A stretch of 64,000 nt of DNA from Gallibacter pasteurianus_A (GCA_963596005.1 CAVBJF010000002.1:62001-126000), one strand, 5' to 3'; shown: positions 24,743-34,042, counted from the stretch's first letter. The notes: generated by a model not told the origin, from the sequence alone. Made by a program: numbers and translations.

Positions 24743-25885
24743 ATGGACTTTCAGCTGACTAAGGAGCAAGAGGCAGTAAGAAAGATGGTTAGAGAGTTTG
24801 CCGAAACCGAAGTCAAACCTATTGCGGCAGAAATTGATCAAGAGCATAGATTTCCTATCGAAAACGTAGAAAAGATGGGAAGCTATGGACTTATGGGGAT
24901 TCCATTCCCAAGAGTAAATGGTGGTATGGGTGGAGATTATATATCGTACGCTATTGCAGTCGAAGAGCTATCTAAAGTATGTGCCTCGACTGGTTCGATA
25001 TGTTCTGCACATACTTCTTTGTGTTGCTGGCCTATTTTTGAATATGGCACGGAGGCACAAAAAGAACAATATTTGTCGGATTTGCTAAAGGGCAAAAAAC
25101 TCGGAGCGTTTGGGCTCACGGAACCCGCAGCAGGTACAGACGCATCAAGCCAACAAACAAAAGCTATAGATATGGGCGACTATTGGAAGATAAATGGAGC
25201 CAAAGTCTTTATAACTAATGGCGGATATGCAGATGTATTTGTTATCACAGCTACGACTGACAGGGACAAAGGCAGTCAAGGTATTACAGCATTTATAGTT
25301 GAAAAGGCGGACGAGGGTTTTTCGATAGGCAAGACTGAGGATAAGATGGGCGTATGCGCATCTTCGACAACTGAACTGGTTTTTCAAGATTGCATAATCC
25401 CTAAAGACAGGGTGCTTGGTAAGATAGGCGACGGATATAAAGTTGCGATGGCTACAAGGAACGTGGGTAGGATAGCTACCGCGGCACAAGCCCTGGGTAT
25501 TGCAGAGGGAGCTTTTGAAGTCACAGTTAGTTATATGAAGTCTCGCAAGCAGTTTGGAAAGAAACTTTCTCAATTCCAAGCTTTGCAGTTTGAGATCGCA
25601 GAGATGGCTACGAGGATTGAAGCGGCAGGTCTGTTAGTTTATAAAGCTGCAGATCTGAAAAACAAAGGTCTTTCGTACGAAAAAAATGTGGCGATGGCAA
25701 AACTGTATGCGGCAGAGACCGCAATGTATGTAACTACAAAGGCCGTTCAGCTTCATGGCGGATATGGTTACACAAAAGACTACCCTGTAGAAAGAATGAT
25801 GAGGGATGCCAAGGTTACCGAAATTTTTGAGGGCACCTCGGAGATTCAAAAGATGATTATTTCTGCAGCGGTAATAGGCAAATAA
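24743..25885 (+). CDS. bcd: Acyl-CoA (butyryl-CoA) dehydrogenase
   Basis: FAD enzyme of the short-chain acyl-CoA dehydrogenase family; with EtfAB it reduces crotonyl-CoA to butyryl-CoA, cytoplasmic. It has 380 residues, the normal length. Motifs: AFGLTEPAAGTDASS (FAD/substrate), WKINGAKVFITNGG, RKQFGKKLSQFQALQF, and the C-terminal HGGYGYTKDYPVERMMRD, then EIFEGTSEIQ, whose first Glu-x-x-E region holds the catalytic base. AGGAGG upstream. The direct etfB-etfA context supports butyryl-CoA dehydrogenase, but other acyl or acrylyl-CoA substrates cannot be excluded because thl/crt/hbd genes are not here. Confidence 0.92.
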   Translation: MDFQLTKEQEAVRKMVREFAETEVKPIAAEIDQEHRFPIENVEKMGSYGLMGIPFPRVNGGMGGDYISYAIAVEELSKVCASTGSICSAHTSLCCWPIFEYGTEAQKEQYLSDLLKGKKLGAFGLTEPAAGTDASSQQTKAIDMGDYWKINGAKVFITNGGYADVFVITATTDRDKGSQGITAFIVEKADEGFSIGKTEDKMGVCASSTTELVFQDCIIPKDRVLGKIGDGYKVAMATRNVGRIATAAQALGIAEGAFEVTVSYMKSRKQFGKKLSQFQALQFEIAEMATRIEAAGLLVYKAADLKNKGLSYEKNVAMAKLYAAETAMYVTTKAVQLHGGYGYTKDYPVERMMRDAKVTEIFEGTSEIQKMIISAAVIGK

Positions 25886-25903
25886 CACTAAGGAGGAATT
25901 AAA

Positions 25904-26719
25904 ATGGCATTTAATATTTTAGTATGTGCAAAGCAGGTTCCTGATACAAATGTTATCAAAATCAATCCTAAGACAGGCACATTGATCAGGGAAGGTGTTC
26001 CAAGCATCTTAAACAACGACGATGCTAATGCTTTGGAAGAAGCATTAAAAATCAAGGATGAATTTGATGATGTTCATGTAACAGTTGTTTCAATGGGACC
26101 TCCACAGGCTCAGGATATGCTTATGGAATGTATAGCAATGGGCGCTGATGAAACTATCCTTATCAGTGACAGAGCCGTAGGTGGTTCTGATACACAGGCT
26201 ACTTCAAATGCACTTGTAGCTACAATCAAGAAGGCAGAAGAAAAACTTGGTAAGGCTTTTGACCTTGTTTTCGCAGGAAGACAGGCTATCGACGGAGATA
26301 CTGCTCAGGTAGGACCTCAGATCGCAGAAAAGCTTGACTTACCACAGGTAACTTATGTTGAAGAATGTAAGCTAAGCGCTGATAAAAAAGAAGTAACAGT
26401 TAAGAGAAATATGGAAGACGGCTATGAAATAATCAAAGTTAAGCTTCCTTGCATGCTTACTGCAATCAAAGAGCTAAATACACCAAGATACATGTCAATC
26501 AAGGGTATTTTTGCAGCTCATGAAAAACCAATGAACGTATGGAGTGCAGCTGATGTAAAAGTTGATCTTGATACTGTAGGTCTTGAAGCTTCACCAACAA
26601 ATGTATTCCGTTCATTCACACCTGCTCCTAAAGGAAAGGGTGAAATCCTTACAGGAACTAACGACAAAGAAGTTGTTGAAAAGCTTCTTATCGGCCTAAA
26701 AGGAAAGCACGTAATTTAG
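25904..26719 (+). CDS. etfB: Electron transfer flavoprotein subunit beta
   Basis: Small Etf subunit, 271 residues. With EtfA it carries FAD and takes NADH electrons to the acyl-CoA dehydrogenase and ferredoxin. Visible: ILVCAKQVPDTN at the N-terminus, LNNDDANALEEALKIKD, FAGRQAIDGDTAQVGPQIA and the conserved PCMLTAIKELNTPRYMS region. AAGGAGG precedes the start. The bifurcating type is suggested by the bcd neighbour and by this clostridial length. Codon use is biased towards ATC for Ile, unlike most neighbours, as expected of a highly expressed gene. Confidence 0.95.
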   Translation: MAFNILVCAKQVPDTNVIKINPKTGTLIREGVPSILNNDDANALEEALKIKDEFDDVHVTVVSMGPPQAQDMLMECIAMGADETILISDRAVGGSDTQATSNALVATIKKAEEKLGKAFDLVFAGRQAIDGDTAQVGPQIAEKLDLPQVTYVEECKLSADKKEVTVKRNMEDGYEIIKVKLPCMLTAIKELNTPRYMSIKGIFAAHEKPMNVWSAADVKVDLDTVGLEASPTNVFRSFTPAPKGKGEILTGTNDKEVVEKLLIGLKGKHVI

Positions 26720-26740
26720 TTTAAAGGAGGAGAAAGTAAA

Positions 26741-28024
26741 ATGGCAATTAAAGTAATTAAAGACAAATGTAAAGGTTGTTCCATTTGCGTTAAATCTTGT
26801 CCTTTTAGCGCAATTACAATGAATGGCAAGGTTGCTGAAATCGGCACTGCTTGTACAGCTTGCGGAGTTTGCGTAAGCAAGTGCCCATTTGATGCGATCG
26901 AAAAGACAGAAGACGAAAAGGGTGCTGTTGACCTAAGTGCATATAAGCACATTTGGGTATTCGCAGAGCAAAGAGACGGCAAACTTATGAACGTTGCTCT
27001 TGAACTTATCGGTGAAGGTGTAAGACTTGCTAAAGAAATCAGTGATGATACTAAGCTATGCGCTGTTGTAGTAGGTGACAACGTAAAGCATCTTGCAGAC
27101 GAGTGCTACGAATACGGTGCTGATGAAGTAATCCTTATCGAGGATCCACTTCTAAAGAACTACACAACTGACGGATATGCAAAGGTAATAACTGATGCAA
27201 TCGACGAATTCAAACCTGAAATCGTTCTTTACGGTGCAACTCACATCGGTAGAGACCTTGCGCCAAGAATCGCAGCAAGATGCGGAACAGGTTTGACAGC
27301 TGACTGTACAAGACTTGACGTTAGAGTATCAAGCTACATTGAATATGCTAAGAAGAATACAACTCTTGACACTTCAACACTTGATCCTAACGATCCAAGC
27401 ACAGGCATCAAGCAGACTCGTCCTGCATTTGGTGGTAACCTAATGGCTACTATCATCTGTCCAAAGACAAGACCTCAGATGTCTACAGTAAGACCTGGCG
27501 TTATGCAGAAGAGAGAGCCTGTAAAGGGTGCTAAGGGCGAATTGGTAGAATTCAAGCCAACAATTGCTGCTTCTGATATCAGAACTGAAGTTATTGAGAT
27601 TGTTAAATCTGCTAAGGAAATGGTATCTCTTACAGATGCAGAAATCATCTGCTCAGGTGGTAGAGGACTTGGCTCAGCAGACGGCTTCAAGCTTATCCAG
27701 GAATTTGCTGATAAGGTTGGAGGCGTAGTTGGTGCTTCAAGAGCGGCTGTTGACGCTGGTTGGATCGATCATTCACACCAGGTTGGTCAGACAGGTACAA
27801 CAGTTAAACCTAAAATCTACTTTGCATGCGGTATCTCAGGTGCCATCCAGCATTTGGCAGGTATGCAGACTTCAGATATGATCGTTGCAATCAACAAGGA
27901 TTCAGAAGCTCCTATCTTTGAAGTAGCAGACTATGGTATTGTAGGCGACTTGTACAAGGTAGTTCCGCTAATCATCGAATCATGGGATGACGCAGAAGCT
28001 TTGTATGATGCTTCACTAAAATAG
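26741..28024 (+). CDS. etfA: Electron transfer flavoprotein subunit alpha with N-terminal ferredoxin domain
   Basis: 427 residues, about 70-90 more than a plain EtfA. The first 60 residues form a two-[4Fe-4S] ferredoxin: CKGCSICVKSCP and CTACGVCVSKCP. The Etf alpha domain follows (YKHIWVFAEQRDGKL near residue 67), and the C-terminal FAD domain has CSGGRGLGSADGF, AVDAGWIDHSHQVGQTG and YFACGISGAIQHLAGM. An EtfA with added ferredoxin clusters is known from the caffeyl-CoA reductase complex (CarE) of Acetobacterium. The extra clusters could carry the low-potential electron outward to ferredoxin or the hydrogenase downstream. AAAGGAGGAG precedes the ATG. Confidence 0.95.
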   Translation: MAIKVIKDKCKGCSICVKSCPFSAITMNGKVAEIGTACTACGVCVSKCPFDAIEKTEDEKGAVDLSAYKHIWVFAEQRDGKLMNVALELIGEGVRLAKEISDDTKLCAVVVGDNVKHLADECYEYGADEVILIEDPLLKNYTTDGYAKVITDAIDEFKPEIVLYGATHIGRDLAPRIAARCGTGLTADCTRLDVRVSSYIEYAKKNTTLDTSTLDPNDPSTGIKQTRPAFGGNLMATIICPKTRPQMSTVRPGVMQKREPVKGAKGELVEFKPTIAASDIRTEVIEIVKSAKEMVSLTDAEIICSGGRGLGSADGFKLIQEFADKVGGVVGASRAAVDAGWIDHSHQVGQTGTTVKPKIYFACGISGAIQHLAGMQTSDMIVAINKDSEAPIFEVADYGIVGDLYKVVPLIIESWDDAEALYDASLK

Positions 28025-28047
28025 AATAAGCTAGAAAATTCTTTAGA

Positions 28048-28073
28048 GGGGCGCATTTTTGTGTGCCCCTTTT
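28048..28073 (+). terminator. Terminator after etfA
   Basis: Stem GGGGCGCA (28048-28055) with TGTGCCCC (28062-28069), one G-T pair, then TTTT. It separates bcd-etfBA from the hydrogenase gene. Confidence 0.85.
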
Positions 28074-28102
28074 AAAGGATTATAACGAGAGGAATCTGTT
28101 AG

Positions 28103-29527
28103 ATGAGAAATTTTGATTCAAATGTACAGGTAATGAAATATAAAGTCTTAAAGGAAGTCGCGCGGCATTCATGGAATGACGAGGAGATTTTTTCTGTATT
28201 TGATGATATAGCAAAAAAAATCGTAAAACGTGGCGAGCCTTCGACGAGCTGTTGTATATATAAAGACAGAGCAAAGATTGCAGAGAGAATAAAGATTGCT
28301 TTAGGAGGCAATAAGGAAAACCCCAATATAATCGAAGTAATAGATATAGTATGTGATGAATGTCCTGAGGCAGGGCATGTTGTTACAGATTTGTGCAGAG
28401 GTTGCTTGGCGCATAAATGTGCCGGAGCATGTAAGGTTGGAGCAATTGAGTTTGGGCAGGACAATAAAGCAAAGATTGATAAATCAAAGTGCGTGGAATG
28501 TGGCAGGTGTGCAGAGGCATGTCCGTATTCTGCGATAAATAATTTTAAAAGGCCTTGCGAAAAGGCATGTAAGATTGATGCCATTCATATGGCAGAAACA
28601 GGTGAAGCCGAAATCGACAACGCAAAGTGCACTTCATGCGGAGCTTGTATGGTACAATGTCCATTTGGTGCAACAGTTGATAAATCATATATAACAGAAG
28701 TTATTAAATATATCAAAAAGAGTGAAAATAATACAAAATATAAAGTCAATGCTATAATCGCACCTGCTTTTGCATCTCAGTTTGAAGATGTCAAAATTGG
28801 GCAGGTAGTGACAGCTATAAAGGAACTTGGATTTACTAATGTTTATGAAGCAGCGCAGGGAGCCGATGTAGTGGCATATAAGGAAGCACAGGAACTTGCA
28901 GAAAAAGGATTTTTGACAACTTCGTGCTGTCCTGCATTTGTAAGATATGTAAAGATAAATTTTCCGGAGCTTGCAGACAATATATCTCATAACTTATCAC
29001 CTATGGCTGAGATGGGCAGGATAATAAAAGAAAAAGATCCTGATTGCGTAAACATTTTTATAGGTCCTTGTACTGCCAAGAAAGCGGAAATAAAAAAGGA
29101 AAGTGTAAAACCCTATATCGATGCGGTTTTGACATTCGAGGAGCTGATAGCTCTTATAGACAGTCGTGATATAGAAATGGAAAGTCTGCCTGAAGATAAG
29201 CTTGATGATGCATCAGGATTTGGTAGACAATTTGCGCGTTCCGGCGGTGTTGCGGAAGCTGTTTGTGAGGCACTCGAAGAATTAGGCTCTGATTTTGTAG
29301 CGGATCCTATAGCCTGTGAAGGACTTGACAAGTGCAAGATGACGCTTCTTCGTGCATCCAAAAACGTGCTCAAAAACAATTTGATAGAGGGCATGGCATG
29401 TAGCGGGGGCTGTATTGGTGGCGCAGGCTGCTTGACTCATTCCGATAAGTATAGAGTAGTAATAGACGAACATGCAAAAGACGCTTCACGGCAGGAGATC
29501 AAAAGGGTTGTCGAGGAGATCTGCTAA
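28103..29527 (+). CDS. [FeFe] hydrogenase, monomeric, group B-like
   Basis: 474 residues. N-terminal cysteine-rich region with CDECP and CRGCLAHKC, then ferredoxin clusters CVECGRCAEACP and CTSCGACMVQCP, then the H-cluster domain. H-cluster motifs: TSCCPAFV (L1, Phe-Val in place of the usual Met/Trp), IGPCTAKKAE (L2) and MACSGGCIGGAGC (L3). These variants and the N-terminus suit the group B enzymes of Clostridia, whose physiological direction is not well established. Ferredoxin is the likely partner. It comes right after etfA's terminator and abuts prmA. No maturation genes (hydEFG) are in the window. Confidence 0.88.
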   Translation: MRNFDSNVQVMKYKVLKEVARHSWNDEEIFSVFDDIAKKIVKRGEPSTSCCIYKDRAKIAERIKIALGGNKENPNIIEVIDIVCDECPEAGHVVTDLCRGCLAHKCAGACKVGAIEFGQDNKAKIDKSKCVECGRCAEACPYSAINNFKRPCEKACKIDAIHMAETGEAEIDNAKCTSCGACMVQCPFGATVDKSYITEVIKYIKKSENNTKYKVNAIIAPAFASQFEDVKIGQVVTAIKELGFTNVYEAAQGADVVAYKEAQELAEKGFLTTSCCPAFVRYVKINFPELADNISHNLSPMAEMGRIIKEKDPDCVNIFIGPCTAKKAEIKKESVKPYIDAVLTFEELIALIDSRDIEMESLPEDKLDDASGFGRQFARSGGVAEAVCEALEELGSDFVADPIACEGLDKCKMTLLRASKNVLKNNLIEGMACSGGCIGGAGCLTHSDKYRVVIDEHAKDASRQEIKRVVEEIC

Positions 29528-30469
29528 ATGAAATATATAAGAGTAGATATATTGACATCAGACATCGGTGTAGAAGAAATCACAGGCGTGCTTCTGAATT
29601 TCGGAATAGAGCAGACGATTGTGGATTCACCTGCTACTGCAAACGAAATCCTGAAAAAGAAAAGCAGCTACAAGTGGGATTATATCGATGAAAAGCTTTT
29701 GAACTTAGATTTTGAACCAAAGGTTACATTTTACCTTTCCGATGATGAAAAGGGTCGTGAGCTTTGCGAAAAAATCATGGAAAGGCTACAGCTGTTAGCA
29801 AAAAATGACAGAAGTGGTCTCTTAGGTTCTTTAAAGACATCTAAAACGGTAGAGGACGATGAGTTATGGAAGAACTCATACAAGGAACATTTTAAGACGA
29901 TAAAGCTGACTGATGAAATTATCGTAAAGCCGTCGTGGGAAAAGGTTCCGCAGGGAAATACGAAGAAGATTATTGAACTTGATCCGGGTACAGCATTTGG
30001 TACAGGAGACCATGCTACAACCTCAATGTGTGCTGAGCTTATGCAAAAAGCGGGTTGTGCCGGAAAGAATATACTCGACATTGGTACAGGCTCAGGTATA
30101 CTTGCTTTTGTAGCTGATGCATTTGGAGCGAAAAATGTCCTCGGCGTTGATATAGATGATGATGCAGTAGCTGTAGCAAAGGAAAATGCACAGATAAATC
30201 ATTGCAAGGACAATGTCAAATTTGTAAAAGGTGATTTAACAAAGGGTATAAACTTTGAAGCGGATATAGTAGTTGCCAATTTAATGGCCGAAATGGTAAT
30301 TACATTAACTACTTCAGTCAAAAAGCATATGAAACCAAATGCTGTCTTTATATCTTCAGGCATCTTAGTTGAAAAAAAGGAAAAGGTCATAACTGCGCTA
30401 AAGGAGGCAGACTTTGAAATTTGTGAAACGCTCGATCGTGACGGTTGGAGCTGCATAATGGCGAAATAG
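29528..30469 (+). CDS. prmA: Ribosomal protein L11 methyltransferase
   Basis: SAM-dependent enzyme that trimethylates L11. It has 313 residues. The N-terminal substrate-recognition domain is about 1-110; the Rossmann domain has FGTGDHATTSMC, then motif I ILDIGTGSGILAF, VDIDDDAVAVAKEN and VVANLMAEMV (the N-L-x-x-E motif). The ATG abuts the hydrogenase stop; GAGGAGAT lies just before it. rsmE follows after 7 bases, the usual Firmicutes pairing prmA-rsmE. Confidence 0.96.
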   Translation: MKYIRVDILTSDIGVEEITGVLLNFGIEQTIVDSPATANEILKKKSSYKWDYIDEKLLNLDFEPKVTFYLSDDEKGRELCEKIMERLQLLAKNDRSGLLGSLKTSKTVEDDELWKNSYKEHFKTIKLTDEIIVKPSWEKVPQGNTKKIIELDPGTAFGTGDHATTSMCAELMQKAGCAGKNILDIGTGSGILAFVADAFGAKNVLGVDIDDDAVAVAKENAQINHCKDNVKFVKGDLTKGINFEADIVVANLMAEMVITLTTSVKKHMKPNAVFISSGILVEKKEKVITALKEADFEICETLDRDGWSCIMAK

Positions 30470-30476
30470 GTGAGAA

Positions 30477-31223
30477 ATGAGTAGATTTTTTGTTTCAAAT
30501 GATGCGATAAGCAGAGAAAAAATATATATAACATCAAGGGAAGACATTGCTCATATTTCGCGTGTTCTTAGGATGAAAGTCGGAGATATTATAGATATCT
30601 CCGATTCTTGTAATTGGGAATATACGTGCAAGATAGATAGCATTGAAAATGAGCAAGTAATTGCTACTATTATAGATAAGCAGACCTTTGCAAGGGAGCC
30701 TGAGATAGACATTGCTTTATTTCAGGGCGTGCCAAAACAGGGGAAAATGGAAGTTATCGTACAAAAAAATACCGAGCTTGGCATTAAAACTATAATTCCT
30801 GTATTTATGGACAGAAGCGTTATAAAGGATAATGGGAAATATCATAAAAAGGTTGAGAGATATAACACAATAGCAACCGCTGCGGCAAAGCAATGCCAAA
30901 GGGGAGTTATACCTGCCGTCGAGGGTTCGATGAGCTTTGATATGATGCTAAGGAATTTAAGTAGCTTTGATTTAGTAATTTTCCCATATGAAAATGAAAC
31001 AAATTATACGATAAAGACTCTATTAAAAGAGTATGTTCGAAGCATTGGAAAACCAAAAACAATCGCGATAATTATAGGCCCTGAGGGCGGATTTTCTGAT
31101 GAGGAAGCACAAAAATTGGCACAGCAGGATGTAAAAGGAGTATCGCTCGGTAAAACGATACTCCGTACAGAAACCGCCGGAATGACGGCTGTAGCAATGT
31201 GCATGTATGAGCTACAGCTATAG
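30477..31223 (+). CDS. rsmE: 16S rRNA (uracil1498-N3)-methyltransferase
   Basis: SPOUT-class methyltransferase acting on the small subunit. It has 248 residues. A PUA-like N-terminal part contains HISRVLRMKVGDIIDI; the SPOUT domain contains QGVPKQGKMEVIVQK, TELGI, the knot motif IIGPEGGFSDEEA and the C-terminal LGKTILRTETA. It ends one base before the stop of the convergent PBP gene, with no terminator visible between them, so read-through into antisense is possible. Confidence 0.95.
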   Translation: MSRFFVSNDAISREKIYITSREDIAHISRVLRMKVGDIIDISDSCNWEYTCKIDSIENEQVIATIIDKQTFAREPEIDIALFQGVPKQGKMEVIVQKNTELGIKTIIPVFMDRSVIKDNGKYHKKVERYNTIATAAAKQCQRGVIPAVEGSMSFDMMLRNLSSFDLVIFPYENETNYTIKTLLKEYVRSIGKPKTIAIIIGPEGGFSDEEAQKLAQQDVKGVSLGKTILRTETAGMTAVAMCMYELQL

Positions 31224-31224
31224 C

Positions 31225-33891
31225 TTATTGTGTAGTGTTGGTCGTATTATCCTCAGGGATTTCCACGATTTCCTCTTCAATAATGATCTCCTCGATGATA
31301 ACTTCTTCTTTATTCTTTTCTTCCTCTTCCTTCTTTTTCCTTGTTTCTTCATCCATAGAAGCATCAAAGCGTCTGCCGGATTCGGTACCCTTTATATAAT
31401 ATTCGCCGTCAGTTTTTATTACATCGCTGGGTTGAGATGCAAGCGAGCCACTCATTCCCGCAACAGCTTTTCTCATAATCTTGCTCCATAGGGCAACTGC
31501 AGTATCAGAGGTTGTATTTAGAGGTACATTTACATCATTACCAATCCAAATAGCAGCAGAGTATTGTGGAGTAAATCCACAGAACCAAATATCCATTGCA
31601 TCGGAGGTTGTACCACTCTTGCCGGCAGTTTGCACACCTGGGACTTGTCCAAGCTTACATATACCATTTGTCACTGTAGTTCTGAGTATATCTTGCGTTA
31701 CAAAGGCGACGCTCTTATCTAAAACCTTAGTTTCATCAGGATCTGTTTCTAAGATGGTTTTGCCACTTTTATCCTCGACTTTTGTATAAGATATCGTATC
31801 TACGCGTGTGCCTTGATTTGCTATAGTGCCATAAGCGGCGCTCATTTCAATAGGTGAGATACCTTTTGTCATACCGCCGAGGGCTAATGCAGAAGCATTA
31901 TTATCATTCGTATCGCCATCCTCAACCAGAGTAGTTATACCAAATTTTTTCAATTGTTTTATCGAATAAGAAGTTCCTACTTGTCTGGAAATTCTAACAG
32001 CAACGGTGTTGACGGAGTTTTCTACTGCCTTACGCATGGTCATTTCGCCCTTATATCCGCTATAGAAGTTTTTAGGCCAGTCTTTGCCATTCATCTTTAT
32101 AGGGGCGTCATTTATACCACTGCTTGCAGTCCAATAATCACCATAATATTTTGAATTTTCTTTATTATCATAATCAGTAAATGTCATAGGTGTGTTCTTA
32201 TCCGCGGCATCCTTTCCTTGTTGCAATGCGGCAGAATAAACGGCAAGAGGCTTTATTGACGACCCCGGCTGTCTTGGATTGATAGCACGGTTATAAAGCT
32301 TTTTACCTGTTGTCTCACGACCACCAACCATCGCTTTGATACCGCCTGTCTTGTAATCAGTTATAACCATAGCGGCTTGTGGCTGGCGAGTACTTGCACG
32401 AAGTGTATAACATGATTTTGAAACGGTATAGCTTTCGCCACTCTTTACAAAGAATCCATCCTCGGTATTTTTCTTTGTAAAAAATGAGCTGTCTATGACA
32501 AGATTGCCATCATCATCGAGGCTCTTGTAATCAGCCGGTACATTTATTACGCCACCTTCTGTACTGTAGATAGCGCCGTCCTTAAACTGATAAAAGTCCT
32601 TAAATTCGATATTGTAGTCAGTAGTGCCATTTGAAGTAGTCTTATAGAAGTTTAGCCGTTTGCCTTTTATGAGCACGAGATTGCCGTCGCTATCCTTTTT
32701 GTATTCGCCTTTTTTGAGCGTAAATGTACCATTATCATTAAAATAATTACTATATCTATACAGTATTATTTGTCCTTGATCTCCAAGTATATTTTTGTTT
32801 GAGTCATATTTTATACCACCATTGCTTGGAAAGTTGCTATTTTCAGCAAAGGCATCCTCAATGGCTTTTTGAGCCTGAGAATTTAAAGTAGTATGTATAG
32901 TAAGACCGCCGGAATAAACTTTTTCCTTTGCTTCTTGCTCGCTATAATTATATTTTTCCATCAAATCAGATGTAATGTCATCTATCATATAATCTATAAA
33001 ATATGCTGTGCCACTTGAAGCTGCAGTAGCCGAAACATCGAGCTTTTCTTTGAGATCCTCTTTGATAGCTTTATTGTATTCGTCCTTAGTTATGTATCCT
33101 TGTTCATTCATTAGCTTTAGAGTAGCTTCACGCCTGTCTTTCGATACATCGCCATTATAATAATATATATAATCCGCGTTTTCATATATTATATTTTGTT
33201 CCTTTGAAAGACCGGCATCGCCCTCAGAGGCATCCTTTCTTTTTACTAAAGCATATGTATCAGGAGCCTTAGGAAGTGCAGCAAGAGCAGCACATTCTGT
33301 CAAATCAAGATCCTTTGTGTCGGTGTTGAAATATGACTGTGCGGCTGCTTGCACACCGTATGAATTGTTGCCAAGATATATGGAGTTTAGATACGCTTCC
33401 ATTATCTGCTTTTTAGAGAGATTATTCTCCAATACAACGGTATAATATGCTTCAGAAATTTTTCGGCTGAGAGAACGCACGCTTTTTGTTTCGGCAAGAT
33501 ATACATTTCGTGCAAGTTGCTGAGTAATGGTGCTTGTACCGCTGATGTTACCACCTGATGTGAGGCTGTCTTTTATAGCACCAAAAACTCGCTTGAAGTT
33601 AAAACCATGATGTTTCCAAAAGGTCTTATCTTCGATAGCAACAACTGCATTTATGAGATCCTCAGGCATTTGATCATATGAAATATTTATTCGATTGCTA
33701 CCGTCGAGGTAGATATTTTCTATAACCTCTCCCTCATCATCTAAAAGCACGGAGCTTTCCGGTAAATATTCGTAAATGTTAGACGGATCTATTTTAGGCG
33801 TGTTTGCTATTACAGTAAATGTATATATCCATAGGAATGCAAAAAGCACACATGCAAATCCAAGTATCCATTTTAAGATTTTTTTAACCAT
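31225..33891 (-). CDS. ponA: Class A penicillin-binding protein (PBP1A type)
   Basis: Bifunctional peptidoglycan glycosyltransferase and transpeptidase, 888 residues. An N-terminal membrane segment spans about 7-28. The GT51 domain has AIEDKTFWKHHGFN, GTSTITQQLARNVYL and LNSIYLGNNSYGVQAAA. The transpeptidase domain has RQPGSSIKP (SxxK), ENSVNTVAV (SxN) and GKSGTTSDAMDIWF (KSG). About 150 residues rich in Asp/Lys/Asn lie between the two enzymes' domains. The C-terminal 45 residues form a low-complexity Lys/Glu then Ile/Glu tail ending NTTNTTQ, an unusual highly acidic extension outside the membrane. It has its own promoter on the minus strand. Confidence 0.95.
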   Translation of the reverse strand: MVKKILKWILGFACVLFAFLWIYTFTVIANTPKIDPSNIYEYLPESSVLLDDEGEVIENIYLDGSNRINISYDQMPEDLINAVVAIEDKTFWKHHGFNFKRVFGAIKDSLTSGGNISGTSTITQQLARNVYLAETKSVRSLSRKISEAYYTVVLENNLSKKQIMEAYLNSIYLGNNSYGVQAAAQSYFNTDTKDLDLTECAALAALPKAPDTYALVKRKDASEGDAGLSKEQNIIYENADYIYYYNGDVSKDRREATLKLMNEQGYITKDEYNKAIKEDLKEKLDVSATAASSGTAYFIDYMIDDITSDLMEKYNYSEQEAKEKVYSGGLTIHTTLNSQAQKAIEDAFAENSNFPSNGGIKYDSNKNILGDQGQIILYRYSNYFNDNGTFTLKKGEYKKDSDGNLVLIKGKRLNFYKTTSNGTTDYNIEFKDFYQFKDGAIYSTEGGVINVPADYKSLDDDGNLVIDSSFFTKKNTEDGFFVKSGESYTVSKSCYTLRASTRQPQAAMVITDYKTGGIKAMVGGRETTGKKLYNRAINPRQPGSSIKPLAVYSAALQQGKDAADKNTPMTFTDYDNKENSKYYGDYWTASSGINDAPIKMNGKDWPKNFYSGYKGEMTMRKAVENSVNTVAVRISRQVGTSYSIKQLKKFGITTLVEDGDTNDNNASALALGGMTKGISPIEMSAAYGTIANQGTRVDTISYTKVEDKSGKTILETDPDETKVLDKSVAFVTQDILRTTVTNGICKLGQVPGVQTAGKSGTTSDAMDIWFCGFTPQYSAAIWIGNDVNVPLNTTSDTAVALWSKIMRKAVAGMSGSLASQPSDVIKTDGEYYIKGTESGRRFDASMDEETRKKKEEEEKNKEEVIIEEIIIEEEIVEIPEDNTTNTTQ

Positions 33892-33940
33892 AAATAACCT
33901 TTTAAAATAACCCTTTCCCGTTACTAAATAAATACGCTGT

Positions 33941-33949
33941 ATTATACCA
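33941..33949 (-). promoter_or_regulatory. Extended -10 promoter of the class A PBP gene
   Basis: Read on the minus strand: TGG-TATAAT, an extended -10 (TGnTATAAT), about 50 bases before the ATG. The -35 is poor (ACCTTA), which an extended -10 can offset. Confidence 0.55.
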
Positions 33950-34013
33950 CAGTTTTATGATTTTAAGGTAGATATAATCGCTAAAAAACAGCCAAATTTC
34001 AACATAGTAGATA

Positions 34014-34042
34014 TTGACATTAAATGTAAAAAAATGTAAAAT
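34014..34042 (+). promoter_or_regulatory. Promoter of comEC
   Basis: TTGACA (34014-34019), 17 bases, TAAAAT (34037-34042). The first TTG of the long open frame is this -35 box, so it cannot be the start codon. Confidence 0.75.

Noticed and set aside
31225..33891. Antisense open frames inside the PBP gene (for example 31207-31491, 31481-31789)
   Set aside because: They are shadows of the coding strand without binding sites or family features.
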